Shown: positions 12,331-24,480 of the stretch, piece after piece
Layout of the letters: each line of letters starts with the position of its first letter
How positions within the stretch are numbered: the stretch's first letter is position 1
DNA from: Membranipora membranacea
Taxonomy: Eukaryota; Bryozoa; Gymnolaemata; Cheilostomatida; Membraniporidae
Length of the DNA stretch: 64,000 bases
NCBI GenBank assembly: GCA_914767715.1
Contig: OU612069.1
Coordinates: 12,337,387 to 12,401,386 of the forward strand
Direction of reading: 5' to 3'
Notes under the pieces: generated by a model
The model's input: only the letters and a program-made list of their open reading frames with translations
What the model was told of the DNA's origin: nothing
Database searches by the model: none
Made by a program: the position numbers and the translations under genes

Positions 12331-15300
12331 AGTTTTTCGCTATATAATTTATATGAATTTTGGCCTTTTCGAGATGTGGAGATAACTCGGGTTCACAAAA
12401 TTACCTTATATGCCCTGAGTAAGGGTCTTTGAGGAGGAATTTTTAGAACGATGTGGTGCAGACACAATGGTTCATATCGGACTTTCAACTGAATAATTTT
12501 TACAAGACACCTAAGAAGCACCCTTGTTATTTATTAGTTATGACATGTAGCATAGGGTCTTCCCACAGTAAATAACATGTATTTTTGTCGTGTGGCTTGC
12601 ATCACATTGGAGCCTCATCCCTTAAACAAAAGCGACCTGAATAAGCTAATATTTGATGCATAAAAGATGGTTTTTCCTCTGGTGCTCAGTGCCACAGGAT
12701 CCAGAAATTTCTCCTCACGAGTCCTTCAGAGGTTTCTTGTAAACATTATGCAGCTGAGTCTGATTGGAACCATAGTATCTGCACCAACCAGAATGAGTCA
12801 AATGGGAGAACATTCTGTTACTTTGTCTCCCTAGGAAATTTGTACTATCGCCAAAAAAAAAAGATGCAAAGAAGGATTCCATTCTGTATGATAGGCCTGG
12901 ATGGCACATATCATGAATTTGAATGGGATCCTCGACTCGCATGTGGTTTCGACTTTAAGGTATTATAATCACATTCAGTCTCCCTCTGTTAATACTATAA
13001 AAATTGTTTCCCTTGTGTGAGGGCCTTTGAAAAATAAGCGCAGGTTTATCTCTGAAAGTCCACTCGGTCTCAAATTTTATGCGCTCAAACTAATTTTGCA
13101 AATATCTTGACCAGAAAAATCAGCTAATTAAGCGTGAAGGACTTTTTGATATGTATATGCATAGATTGCATCCTCTACTGCTGAGTGAGGAAAACAACGT
13201 AATCAGTGGTATTACCTAAATTAGAATACATTACTGGCTTTTGAATCTAAATTACAAGAAACAGCATCGCACCATGACAAACCTACAGAATGATCAATAA
13301 TAGCACTCAATCATACCTATTTAAATTCATATCTGATAAATTACCAGTTAGTCCTCTCCTAAACCCCAGTTGCCCAGACTATTGGATAGTCACACTTCAC
13401 GCAGAAAATGAGTACCCATTAAGAATTATCATTATTATTGAGAATAACCTCCTCTTATTATTTTGGTGTCTTCTGGACTACATGAGAAACTAAGTACTCC
13501 ATAGATGGTCAATCCCATTGAATATTGTGTAGAACATGCTGCAGATCAAGCAGCCCAGTTGCAGCAACAATGTTTTATCAGTGAAATGACTGCTTTTTAA
13601 ACTTAGAAACTATATGGCGGATTACGAAGACAATTCAAGAAATGCAGAACTATTTGAGCCATTTTTACAGATTTAAATGTGGCCAGAAATGAGAGGGTGA
13701 TTACACTTACAAACGGGATAATATTGACAACATGTAGGGGTCACAAATATTGACCCGAAAAGGAGGGGGGGGGGATTTACCAACTCAATTATAGACAACA
13801 CACTATTACATCTGTGTAAACCAAGGTGGTAAACACTAACTTTGGATAGATAAAATAATTCCGGGGAGCATTACCTCTGCTTCATCAGGATATGTTTTTC
13901 CCTCATCATAATACCCATCATCCTCACTGTCTCCAGTGCTACCTGTTCTATCACAACACCTGGCATGCCCCCAGGGATCAACGCATGATTAATGGCTTAT
14001 AAAGCCTTACATAGCTTTGACATAGCACCCTGTAAAATGTATCAATTATATTGTACAACACAGGTATCCCTTGGCCCCTAACTATCTTTTATTTGCCCAA
14101 AAATATATTTTATGTTTATATGAGGTATATTGCTGAGATGTTGCTGTTTTTTTCACATCCGATAATGAAGCTGGATAATGATGAGTTGTTAGGAGTCACC
14201 ATAAACATAAATACTAATAGCATTTATAATTGTTTATGTGAGTTACAGATGCCAGATAATCAAGTCAAACTGTAGAACCGCCAACTATTTCTGCCAAGGT
14301 ATTCATTGGTAACTTTCCATGGAGCATTGATCTTACAGATTTCCTATCATTCCCGATTTTTTAGTAGTTTGAACACTCATTTTCAGCAACGTTTGGGCTG
14401 TTATAAATATGTTGGAAGCTGTTGAACAACACATACTGCGCTAACACTGAGCATTAAAAAATATCCTGCGTGTGTCGTGCGAGACGCTTAAACTGTGTTG
14501 TGTGATCAGCAAGGCAGCGGTTAAGTAACATTTAATGTACTTACAGCATATTTTTCAGTCATCCCTAGTGGCTTGATGTTTCCTCGAGCTGAAATGTTGT
14601 CACAATTGTCTTCCATTCCATCAAAAACTTTTCAAAGACAGCTCCCGCCTCACTGGAAAGCTTGTACTGACAGAACATGCTTGTTCTATAGGAGAAAAAC
14701 AAAATTTGTGTTAACGTGGTCATCTTAGCTATATCAGAGAAGTCACTATAAGCAAACAATACTGTTACCTGCTCTCGCTTTACTCGGTGGATTAGTCTAG
14801 AGAGAACTATGAGAAAACTCAATTGACCAAATCCTTACTAGGATTCTGATAGAGAGCCCGTCAAATGGTATCATGATTACATACTAGTCCTTGCGCACCG
14901 ACCGAGACAAGAGCTCGCCCCCACCCACAAGTTCATAAGTGAGCGGGTTGAGCTAGGCTCCAAATTGAGGCTGATTAAGTCATTAGCGATGATCAATTGT
15001 CAATTGCCTCACAGTGTTGTGAGTTCCAATAATTCCAATAAATCCATTTCTCACCTCGTCGTTTTTTATTGTGGTGAGTCTTGTACACTGCCATGGCCAG
15101 GCTGTTTTATTTGTTTGATTTCTTTCCTATTTCATCAAAACGGACTTTCCTCCAGCCTTTCATCACAGAAAACCAATGTCTGTAAAGTTATTCGTCCACA
15201 TCCCCTATTTCATACTTGCTTTTTATCGGCTCTCGCTGTATATATCCTGAAAACATTTTAAAATTCCTCTGAACTGAAAATATGCCCATTCATACAGTAT

Positions 15301-15399
15301 CCATAAAATTATAAATATTATATTTTTATGGCCAATCTTCATCTAAATTATTTCATCAGATAGAGCACTTCAGCAGGCTCTTGAATGAGGCCCCTGTGG
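12331..15399. other. Long interval without recognised genes
   Basis: No domain, exon set or large repeat is recognised. A poly-G run lies at about 13763-13774. The short open frames on both strands have no supporting signal. Confidence 0.4.
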
Positions 15400-17160
15400 T
15401 CAACCACTAAGCTTTTGCAGGTCTGAGGCCGTCTTCTGTACAAAACGGGATGGAGAAATGCCCTGAGATTGAAGAGATTGAAGTGGTGTGTGGGTACAGA
15501 GCAGGCCTGGAACAGATCTTTTCAATGTCAGCCAATATAAATCTGCAACAAGAATTCGACAAGCCCTTTCTGGGAAACTCATGTTTGTGGATGACAATGC
15601 CTTTGTTGTACACAACTTTGAGGATACCTAGGAAATAACCAACATGTTTGCCCTATCCAGCCAGCAGTCGGGCCGTAAATAAACATTAAGCAACCATAGA
15701 TTCTCTACCAGCCGCTTCCTGGCTCATATGATAGTCGTCAACCTGTTTGAATACACAATTAAGAGCTTTTCAGTGTTCAAAAGTTTAAGTATCTCGCATC
15801 AACAATAATGTTCAACAACAGAATTGACGAAGAGAACAACCCACAAGAATATCTAATGCCTCAATCTCCGACGGCAGGTTAAAGAATAGACAGTTTTCTG
15901 AGCTCCTATTTATGCCTCAATTCGGAGTTGTCCTCTCTCCAGTTTGGTACTTTTAACTCATGCCGCATAGGAAAAACCTGCTAAAAGAGGGTTATATTGA
16001 AAACCGCTAATGTTAGGATAAAAATGATTTTTGATCCAGAGTCTGCACCATTGAAAACCCTGTGAGACAGGGTTTCCAATTCATTGGAGGCTTGAATGTT
16101 GATAAATCTTTATTTTAGTGACGAAACTCATGAAAGATTACGCCAAATCGTCTGCAAAACAGGCGGAAAATGCCATAATTGACTATCCAAATACTATACT
16201 ATAACTATTTCCCAAACTATGTCCATATGAGTTTTCAATGTTGCAGATTCTGAATCAATAATAATTTTTATCCTATTATAAGCGGTTTTCAAGATAACCC
16301 TCTTTTCAGCACGTTTTTCCTATGCGGCGTTGGTTAAAAGTACCAAACTGGAGAGAGGACAACTCAAAATTGAGGCCTAAATCAGAGTTCCGAAAACTGT
16401 CTATAGGATTGAATTTATGAGCTGCTTCTTTGTATACTGGCCAAGGTTCTCCTCCATATAGCACGGAGGACAATACTATGGCATGGTAAATAGAACATTT
16501 GGTTTTAAATGCGAAATCCTTGTTATACCAGCCTTTATAGTTTTCTGAGTTCTTATTTGAGACTCTATTCGGAGTTGTCCTCTCTCCAGTTTCGTACTTA
16601 TAACACACGCCACATAGGAAAAAGGAGCTGAATAGAGGGTTATCTTGAAACTGCTTATAATAGGATAACATGGTTTTTTAATACAGAATCCACATGATTT
16701 AAAATTCATAGGGAAATAGTTTGTTTAATAATTTTGGTACGTGGATTGTCATTCAATCAATCTTCGCCTGTTTTGCGGACAAATATCATGGAATTTTTCA
16801 TGAAAATCTTCACTAAAATGGCGATTTTTCAGCATTCAAGCCCCAAATGTTTGGAGACCCTGCCCCTAGTATGTGTGAGCTCCTCATCCAGAGAAACCTG
16901 AGATGGGTTTTTCATGTGAATAATGGACAATAACAGAATTCCTAAGCAAACTATCAACTTCGAGAAGGAAAGCGGGGTATTGGTCGACTAGGAATGAGTT
17001 TTCAAGATATTGTTAAAAGAAATCTAAAAGAAAAGATGATCCAATTGGACGTTGGCAGACTCTCAGCATAAAATGAAAAAACATGGAGAGAATCGGTTCA
17101 ACGGCAGTCGTCTTCGGATACGAAGGACATCTAGTGATTACGATGATTCTATCTACTACT
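15400..17160 (+). pseudogene. Decayed non-LTR retrotransposon (LINE) reverse transcriptase
   Basis: The plus strand shows a reverse-transcriptase catalytic remnant, LMFVDDNAFVVHNFEDT, at about 15577-15630 (family form F/YxDD followed by A.V.H). A frameshifted FKYLAS...NNRIDEE block follows at about 15770-15840, then RISNASISDGRLKNR in another frame. The next expected block of this family (TK..-Y-x-A-x-VLSS-x-LYG-x-E-x-W) is found on the opposite strand at about 16405-16540. The C-terminal end (LRWVFHVNN, MDNNRIPKQT) is again on the plus strand at about 16890-16960. Several stops and frameshifts show that it is dead. The middle segment is inverted between copies of a fold-back repeat. Confidence 0.7.
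15889..16672. repeat. Fold-back repeat with three arms inside the LINE remnant
   Basis: Arm 1 (15889-16027, plus) and arm 2 (16263-16402) are imperfect reverse complements, sharing GGAGTTGTCCTCTCTCCAGT and an AGAGGGTTAT block. A third copy in the same direction as arm 1 lies at 16541-16672. The 135 bp between arm 2 and arm 3 is LINE sequence in reverse orientation. I infer insertion of the repeat followed by inversion between opposed arms. Confidence 0.75.
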
Positions 17161-17344
17161 TGTGACTGGTGCTCCAATACGTTGTAACAACTACAATCGC
17201 CGATCAAGATTAATAATCCTAGACAGAACAGTAATATGGAGCCTTAGGATTGAGGCAACGAGGCATATATATGTGGTTGATAAGACACTGAACATTGTAG
17301 TAGTATTGGTGTTATCATTGTCTTGCGGTCTACATACAAGGGTT

Positions 17345-17590
17345 CTCAACTGAGAACGCGATCAATTTTGATCGGATTATGAAAATTGTAAAAAGTTTAA
17401 CTGCTTGTCGTGAAGAGTTTACAACATCAAATTGATAACAAGATGATGCAGAATGTTAAACCTGGATTGTGGACTGCGATAAATGATATCATACTAGCCA
17501 CTAATCAATTAGTTGTCGTAATGTCACCAATCCAGTGCCTCACTTAAGCTGGATATGGTACCCTGTCCAGGTTTTTTATCAAGTCTATGG
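17345..17590. repeat. Dispersed repeat related to the 61.7-kb fold-back
   Basis: CGATCAATTTTGATCGGATT, TTGATAACAAGATG and a later GTGCC-TCACTT-AGCTG...CCTGTCCAGG block recur in the same order at about 61770-62100. This appears to be one partial copy of the family described at 61712-62035. Confidence 0.55.
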
Positions 17591-17944
17591 CTGCTTTAAA
17601 AATATGTATATTAATAATATGCTCACTTGTAGAGATATGATAGTATATCACAGCTACTGTCAGGTAATGAGGTAGGGGCGAGAGCAAATCTTTCACTGCT
17701 ACAAAAATTTTAAATAGACATTGTTAAAACGATCATCCAATTGCAATTGAAAGCTCACTTAGTTGAAATGACGTGACGCGTTCTGCTTCTAGATATGCAG
17801 GACAATGTCTAGATAGAATGTCATTGCATGTTTTCAGCAATCTTTTTCAGGAGGTCATGAGCCTAGAACGTGATTACAAAAGTATCTGTGTCCCAAAAAG
17901 AGATGGCATGATTCAGGAGACCTTTTGTACCAAGCTTCACAGAA
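17591..17944. other. No gene seen
   Basis: AT-rich sequence with no exon or repeat that I can name. Confidence 0.35.
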
Positions 17945-17994
17945 GATGAATAAACTGCATCATCATAATATTATGATGATGCAGTTTATTCATC
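17945..17994. repeat. Perfect 50-bp palindrome
   Basis: 25-bp arms meet with no spacer (centre ATAAT|ATTAT at 17969/17970). The arms contain TGCATCATCAT and its exact complement. Confidence 0.92.
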
Positions 17995-18817
17995 CATCGT
18001 CATCAATCGCATGATAGGAACTGTTGATCAGCCACTTCCTGTTTACAGCAGCCATATTTGATCTCAAGGTCATGTGACATCAAAATATATGATTTCACAA
18101 GTTTTTTTTATATATTCTGACTACCCCTATACACTGAGTTTCAACAGTATCGCATGATGGGAACTTGAAGTAGGGAGCAATTGACTATTTAAGGCGTCCA
18201 TATCAGAGTTCGAGATGATGTGACATACAAATTAACAATGTCATAAGATTCCCTATGTGTCATAATCCTCTTATTCTAAGTTTTAACCTAAGCGCAGGAT
18301 AAGAACTACTAATTGGCGACCACTTCCTGATGTCAAAACTTTCGACTATGTAATTCCCATTAGACCAAAGTTTCAACTGTATCGTATCAGTCAGTGGTTA
18401 CAGCATTAGGCTAATGAATGCGTTTAAGGCCCTAGCTAGATGGTTAGAACTTCCATTCACATTGAGATTTGAGAGAGAAAAGGCCTCAACTGGGGCACTC
18501 GACCACTGGACTTGCATCAACATCAGGAGGCCCATAGAGTGGGCCATTCATCCAAGCTGACAAGAAATCAATCATTTAGACTCAAGACTAGTAGGCCTAC
18601 AGCTTCTGAGGGTAAAGGAAAACAAGGCAAAATAAACAACAGGTTTAATCAAAGTAGATACTTTTTATCCACTCAAATCAATATGAATATATGATGTCAA
18701 ACCAATCACTCAGTAGTAGCAGTTACTATCCAAAAAGTTAAATCAATAACTGTTATGAATAAATCCCGAGATCCTTGAGCCTTATACTTTCAATTCATTA
18801 ATTCCATGCCGCCAAGT
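17995..18817. other. Non-coding, with a partial copy of the next inverted repeat
   Basis: No gene is seen. About 18497-18525 (CACTCGACCACTGGACTTGC) resembles one arm of the 18818-18929 inverted repeat. Confidence 0.35.
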
Positions 18818-18929
18818 CACAGGCCTTCTGTAGTTGGTGCAAGTCCAGTGGTCAATTGCCATAGTGATCAAGGCCTTGTCCACTGAGGCACTAGACCAGT
18901 GGACTTGCACCAACTACAGAAGACCTGTG
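18818..18929. repeat. 36-bp-arm inverted repeat
   Basis: Arms 18818-18853 and 18894-18929 (containing CTGTAGTTGGTGCAAGTCC and its complement) match with one mismatch around a 40-nt spacer. A further arm-like copy lies near 18497. MITE-like; no target duplication was established. Confidence 0.8.
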
Positions 18930-19205
18930 CTCCAAGTCTCCAAGTGCTCCATCAATCAATTCTTATCATAGGAATACTGCATTGCCTGACTGAGGGCTTT
19001 GTCAGGAAATGCAGTTGTCCTATGATTTTTATCCACACAACTCTCTCTCTCTCTACTCAACCACTTCTTACTCTTAGGTCTACCAAATTTTCGCCTCAGC
19101 TACGTTCCACTCTGATTCTCAGTTTCGTATAACACACTCCAGTAATTCCAAATTGAAATAAATAGTAGTTAACACTCGCCTCATTAACACTCACCCTTTA
19201 ATAGT

Positions 19206-19485
19206 TACCTACCACACACTCACCTGCTACACAGACTCACCCGCTACACAGACTCATCTGCTACACACACTCATCTGCTACACACACTCTCCTGCATGCT
19301 ACACACACTCTCCTGCATGCTACACACACTCTCCTGCATGCTATACACACTCACCTGCTACACACACTCACCTGCTACACACACTCACCTGCTACACACA
19401 CTCACCTGCTCCACACACTCACCTGCTACACAGACTCTCCTGCTACACAGACTCACCTGCTACACAGACTCACCTGCTATTTAGA
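19206..19485. repeat. 17-bp minisatellite
   Basis: Tandem copies of a 17-bp unit, CACCTGCTACACACACT, with variants (CAGACT, CTCCTGCATG). The repeat leaves a spurious open frame rich in His, Thr and Leu. Confidence 0.9.
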
Positions 19486-20194
19486 AGATTTAGTAGGAAA
19501 TTAGTACTGCCCATGAGCAATAAATAATGGATTAGGGGTTAGGCTAATCAGTCAGTGGATACATCATTAGGCCTAGACTGTTGAATGATTGCATGTTAGG
19601 TCCAGTTTGATCCTAGCTAGTTAGAATATAACTTGTCCTATCAAATAGAGATTTCATTGCCAGATGAGGTGGCTAGAGAAGAGTGGTAGACTATACTACT
19701 AACTAGCCAGTAGAGTAGTAGTAGTAGGCTTACACACAGCTTAGCCTTGATCATGATCATGATGATCAAACAACCAAGGGCTTATCCTTGAACCTCACTC
19801 ATACTTTTCCTTCCACCATCAATCAATTCAATCACATTGACATTCTTCTCATTCTTTTTAACATTATCCCTCCCTCTCTGAGCAATGAATTCCCTCTTGA
19901 GGGAGAGGGAGTTCATTGCTATGAGTCTCACTACCCCAACCACCTGTCCTACCAATATTCCCCTCATTATTATATTATATTTATTAGTTTCATTCATTCT
20001 CAGTTCATTGCTCAAGTCATTGCTCAGTTCAACACTCCACTATTTCCAAATGATCACATAGTCAACACTTACCTCTTGATAAATAATGTAGAGAGAAGAA
20101 TAATTCAGTCACCTTTTCAATCACTCTCTGAAGTGAAGGTGATAATCATTTTCTACAAAATCTTAGATTGCTGCTAACAATTCGGGTGGCAGAC
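19486..20194. other. Non-coding, with a short AGGGAG inverted repeat
   Basis: No gene is seen. CCCTCTCTGAGCAATGAA and TTCATTGCT... at about 19870-19920 form an imperfect hairpin. The long opposing open frames here lack any domain. Confidence 0.35.
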
Positions 20195-20905
20195 ATTTCG
20201 CCAATGTACATTTTGCCAATCACATTTCGCCAATCATATTTTGCCGAAGACATTTCGCCAATCTTATTTTGCCAATCACATTTCGCCAAAGATGTTTTGC
20301 CAATCTTATTTTGCCAATCACATTTTGCCAAATACATTTTGCCAATCTCATTTTGCCAGTCACATTTTGCCAAAGACATTTTGCCAATTTTATTTTGCCA
20401 ATCACATTTTGCCAAAGACATTTCGCCAGTCATATTTTGCCAATCACATTACACCAAAGATGTTTTGCCAATCTCATTTTGCCAATCTCATTTTGCCAAA
20501 GATACTTTGCCAATCTCATTTTGCCGATCATAAATTGCCAATAATATTTCGTCAACCAATTAAGGCCAAATTATTTAATTGCCAATTAAATTTAATTGCC
20601 AATTAAGGCGTAGAAATATTCATTCCATAAATGCTTCATGATGATGGTAAGGAATGGGACGACTCCAATTGTTTTTGATGAGCACGCGCAATCAGCACTT
20701 ATTGATTGTTCCCTCTTCATGGTTCTGGTTTTACTATCCTCATCCCTTTTTGCTGTGACCGCTACAATTACCGATATCAGCACCTGTATTTTTTCCAAAA
20801 AATTCAGATTTCAGACTATATTGTCGACTGCAAATCTGGATTTGTATTTGCTGTGATCTAAAGTTTAATGACAGATAGTAAGCAATATAGTTTGGTATTA
20901 GACAC
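20195..20905. mobile_element. Half copy of a fold-back element (14-bp minisatellite plus one arm)
   Basis: About 20195-20560 is a 14-bp tandem repeat, CATTTTGCCAATCN. Because three units make 42 bp without stops, all three frames stay open on both strands, giving spurious 14-residue peptide repeats. About 20630-20905 matches one long terminal arm of the element at 36866-37741, in reverse orientation (shared blocks: ATGATGGTAAGGAATGGGAC, CGATATCAGC, AAAAAATTCAGATTTCAGAC). The second arm is missing, so this copy is truncated or rearranged. It lies only about 150 bp from the left end of the P-type element. Confidence 0.8.
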
Positions 20906-21050
20906 CATATCTATTCAGGGGGGGGGGGGAGACTATGAACGTTTATTCTGCTGTTCAGTCATACATTAATTAAGCACCTACAGGAATAATTATGATAATA
21001 TGTTATAAGCACACACTGATATAATATAATATAATGTCAATGGTTGAACA

Positions 21051-21084
21051 CATAAAGTTATTATATACTCTAGAGTGGACAATG
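21051..21084 (+). repeat. Left terminal inverted repeat of the P-type element
   Basis: 34 nt, reverse complement of 28162-28195 with one mismatch at position 5. Contains the palindrome CTCTAGAG. GTTGAACA lies immediately to its left. Confidence 0.92.
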
Positions 21085-21109
21085 TGTACAAAAATGAATC
21101 TGCCCCATT

Positions 21110-21275
21110 TTCCCAATGTCATTTTCCCACCAAGCCATTTTCCCACCTCCCATTATCCCACTCTGCCGTTTTCTCTCCTGGACATTTTCCCACCGAGCCA
21201 TTATCCCACCTGCACGTTTTCCCACCAATCTAGTTTCCCACCTGCACGTCTTCCCACCAATCCATTTCTCCACCC
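21110..21275. repeat. CATTTTCCCACC minisatellite inside the P-type element
   Basis: About eleven irregular 14-19-bp units of the form C(A/C)(C/G)TTTTCCCACCNNN. The same motif in the opposite orientation fills about 24300-24480. It resembles in design the CATTTTGCCAAT repeat at 20195-20560. Confidence 0.8.
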
Positions 21276-22065
21276 ACAAATACGTTAACAATGTTCACAT
21301 CCAGCCAGCACTGGAGAAAGTTATAGCTTTGGAAATGGAGATGTGAGTTGATTTTATAAGTAATGGGTTGATTTTGATTGGAGTTCTTTATTGCACAAGT
21401 TAGTCAAAGTGGTTGATTTCATCAAAATTGCCTCCTTGTTATAAACTTCTTTTTCGACAAAACAAATTAATGGTGTTTATGCCAATTCTCAAAAGTTTTG
21501 AGCCATTTAATCATTGCCCGAGCTGAAGAGATTATCATATTACGGTTATTGGCCATATCACTCTACAAAATTAAGCTTGCATCATCTGTTATCCGCCACA
21601 TGGCTTTCAGTAAAGATTGTTTTACCATTTTACAAGCTTTTATCAATCAACCACCAAACAATGTAAAGAAATTTCCACTCTATGTATATTTACGTACAAG
21701 ATTCTTTCCGAGATGACAATGAAGGATAAGAAAGTTTCAACAATTATTTGCTTTCACCAGGGACCCTTCCTGCTTTTACCAGGGAGGGTGGGAGAGGTAT
21801 ATCCCACCCTCCCTGCTTTTACCATATCAACAGTTTGAAACATTAGAGTTGTTTCCACTTGTAAAAAGAAGGGACAACTACCTGCAATACTAAGGTGAAA
21901 CATTTTAGAGGAAAAACAATGATGTGATCTATTTCTATTAAAATTGTTTCAAATACGCACAGTGCTCCCTGTTTTCCGGGCGCCCTTGTGCACTTCGCCA
22001 GATTTACCGGAGGATCTGGCATTTACCGGAGGATCGGAGGATTTACAGGAGGATTTTGCATTTGA

Positions 22066-22269
22066 TTGCACCTGACTTTCTTTTGGAAGGCTTTATTCCA
22101 GCTAGCTCTAAAACCTTTTTTTAGAGACAAATACTTATTACATTATCACACTGATCAATTAAGACAAAAAATCACTACAACTTTTAACTCTTTTCCAATT
22201 CAGATACGCTCAGCAACCAGACTTACTCATTTTAAACAACAACTATCAAAGCATTTTATATCCTATTAA
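22066..22269 (+). pseudogene. C-terminal scrap of a non-LTR retrotransposon ORF2
   Basis: An open stretch ends in FNSFPIQIRSATRLTHFKQQ...KHFISY followed by a stop. This resembles the extreme C-terminal tail of L2/CR1/Jockey-type ORF2 proteins (an N-S-hydrophobic-P...I-R...LxxFKxxLxxxL pattern). Nothing upstream supports a longer frame. It is a short insertion within the P-type element. Confidence 0.4.
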
Positions 22270-22619
22270 TTCTTGTTACTTGAGTATTTTTTCTTTTTCT
22301 CTCCGCTTAAGTTTTTTCTTTTTTGTTCTGTCACTGCATGAAAAACATTCCTAAAGATGATGTAGAATGACAATAAAAGTATATATATCTTCCTGCTCTC
22401 AGCTCGTACTCACTCCTTGTTAGTGACTTAATATTTATTAAACGCAGAAAAGTATTTAGTATTCTCTTCAGAAGAATAAAGCAATTTGATTGAAAACCAT
22501 TAATTTTAAAATTTTCATCCAATTCCAAACAAGAATTGGCGAAACAAATACATTTATTTGTGATCAAATTCCTGTTAAAAATACAAATCGGCATATCAGG
22601 TCATGCACCCTAGAATTTG

Positions 22620-23960
22620 AACTATCATATGCTGGTGTGCGCAGCGGATTGGAATTACCGTCGGCTGGAATGAACGCCACACGATTGCAATTAGCTGGAA
22701 TGAAAGTAGACTGGTATGAAAGTTGAAAACCCTGGAATGAACATAAAAAGTGCTGGATTGAACGTAGACTACATTAGTATGTAGAATCAACGCAAGAGCA
22801 ACTCCCCAAAATAATTGTGTAAATTAATGATGATCATTCACAAAGGTACTCACATCTGTTTATGATGAGGGACTTAATTTCTGATGGCTAGATGGAATCA
22901 AGCGGGAATTTAGTGCAAAAATTGAAATGGTAATGAAATACTGAAAGAGAAAAAGTGACCCTTTGTATATTCATCAGCAAAACGATGGTCAAGCATTAAA
23001 GAAATCAGGTGCAACTAATGAATCATAGTACTTTACACCTTGGTTCACTGTTATCTGTGAACATTCATTTTTTGTAATGGTAATTGTGACAGTGCACGTT
23101 GTTTTCCCTGCACGCTGTCCACTAGTTGTCATTTATTGAAATAGCTAACTTGTATCACCAATGTGGTTAAGTTATCACATCTGTTATGTTCGTGACAAGA
23201 ACATAAAGATGAGCTTTTATCTATCACCTACACTGTATTTCGCGACTCAATTTTCTTTTAATAATGCTGTCAGTGATAGCAATAAAATCCATCTATCCAC
23301 TTATATACAATGTATGGGAACATACCAAAATCATGTTGCAATCCAATCGATGACGTCATAGCTACTGCTAGTTTGTTAGCCGTCTGTCAAGTCCTATCAC
23401 TGTCGGAGACTTTTAATTGATTTTTTAAAAACCTTTTTATCTTAAAATGTACACAACAGAGTATACACCCCTACTCATTTTAGGACGCTACCGCAAAGGT
23501 AGAATTGCGCTACAGCGGGTGATGCAGGGAAATTCCCACCCTCCCCCACCGAACTTAGCTTGTCAAGACCGGCTGCCGTTACCGGTACCAAAAATAATAA
23601 ATAAATACAAATAGTACGAAACGCGCAGCACATGTGGTTTGGCATGGATATATTGAATTACCTTAGCATAATCACAAATTATAAATTTAAACCAAAACCC
23701 TGATTGTGTCAAGCATTGTTACAGTTATTGTTCATAAGACGTATTCTGGTTTTATAACACAATTATTTTGGGGAGTTGCTCTCCTGTTGACTCTTTATAC
23801 CAACTGATGTAGTCGGCGTTCAATCCAGCACTTTCTACGTTCATTTCAGGATCTTTCACTTCCATACTAGACAACATTCATTCCAGTAAGTTCAATCCCG
23901 TCGACGTTTGTTCCAGCCGATGTTCATTCCAAGTGTTTGTGTGCGTCTTCTGTTTATAAA
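22620..23960. mobile_element. Nested fold-back element with ~200-bp imperfect arms
   Basis: The left arm (about 22625-22827) and right arm (about 23755-23955) are imperfect reverse complements. Both carry repeated GGAATGAACG-type units (GCTGGAATGAACGCC, GTGCTGGATTGAACG) and an innermost block, GAGCAACTCCCCAAAATAAT. The interior of about 930 bp has no recognised coding sequence. Exact outer ends and target duplication were not resolved. Confidence 0.7.
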
Positions 23961-24299
23961 CAGACGCCCCCATAAATCTGACAACAGTCCCTTAGGTGAA
24001 CCAAGGAGTCTTTAACTCCTTGGGTGAACACCACTATGTGTTATTACAAGGAATTGTACAAGAGCGAAGTTTTGAAAAATAATAAGAAAACTGTTCAAGT
24101 CATTTCATAACCTCTGCCAGAATTTTTAACACCAACGGTCATAGACTTTAGGATTCTAGAATAAAAAAAGGAAAAAATAACAAACTTTTATGACCAGACT
24201 CTAACACTACTTTCAATTAACATTTTGAATGCCTGAAAAAGAGCAGAAGGAAAAGGAACAAAAAAATAAAAAGAAGCTACCAGCGTTCATTTGAAAAAA

Positions 24300-24480
24300 A
24301 GCAATAGTGGGAAAATAGCAAGTGGGAAAACGTCCGGGTGGAAAAATGGATTGGTGGGAAAACGTCAAGGAGGAAAAATGGATTGGTGAGAAAACGTCCA
24401 GGTGGGAAAACAGCTTGGTGAGAAAATATCATGGTGGGAAAACAGATTGATGGGAAAACGTCCCGGTGAGAAAATGGATC
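24300..24480. repeat. Inverted copy of the CCCACC minisatellite
   Basis: Units such as GGTGGGAAAACGTCC and TTGGTGGGAAAAC repeat about ten times, in the opposite orientation to 21110-21275. The array lies about 730 bp beyond the 3' end of the transposase remnant. Confidence 0.8.

Noticed and set aside
19296-19484. Open frame of His/Thr/Leu repeats
   Set aside because: Produced by the 17-bp CACCTGCTACACACACT repeat.
19788-20177. 129-residue plus-strand open frame opposite another open frame
   Set aside because: No domain, AT-rich composition, and an internal hairpin explains part of it.
20195-20560. CRISPR array
   Set aside because: The 14-bp units run head to tail without unique spacers, and the genome is that of an animal.
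20168-20606. Several overlapping 90-130-residue open frames on both strands rich in FCQSHFAK-type repeats
   Set aside because: They are by-products of a 14-bp minisatellite that lacks stop codons in every frame; the same happens in the copy at 37.2-37.5 kb.
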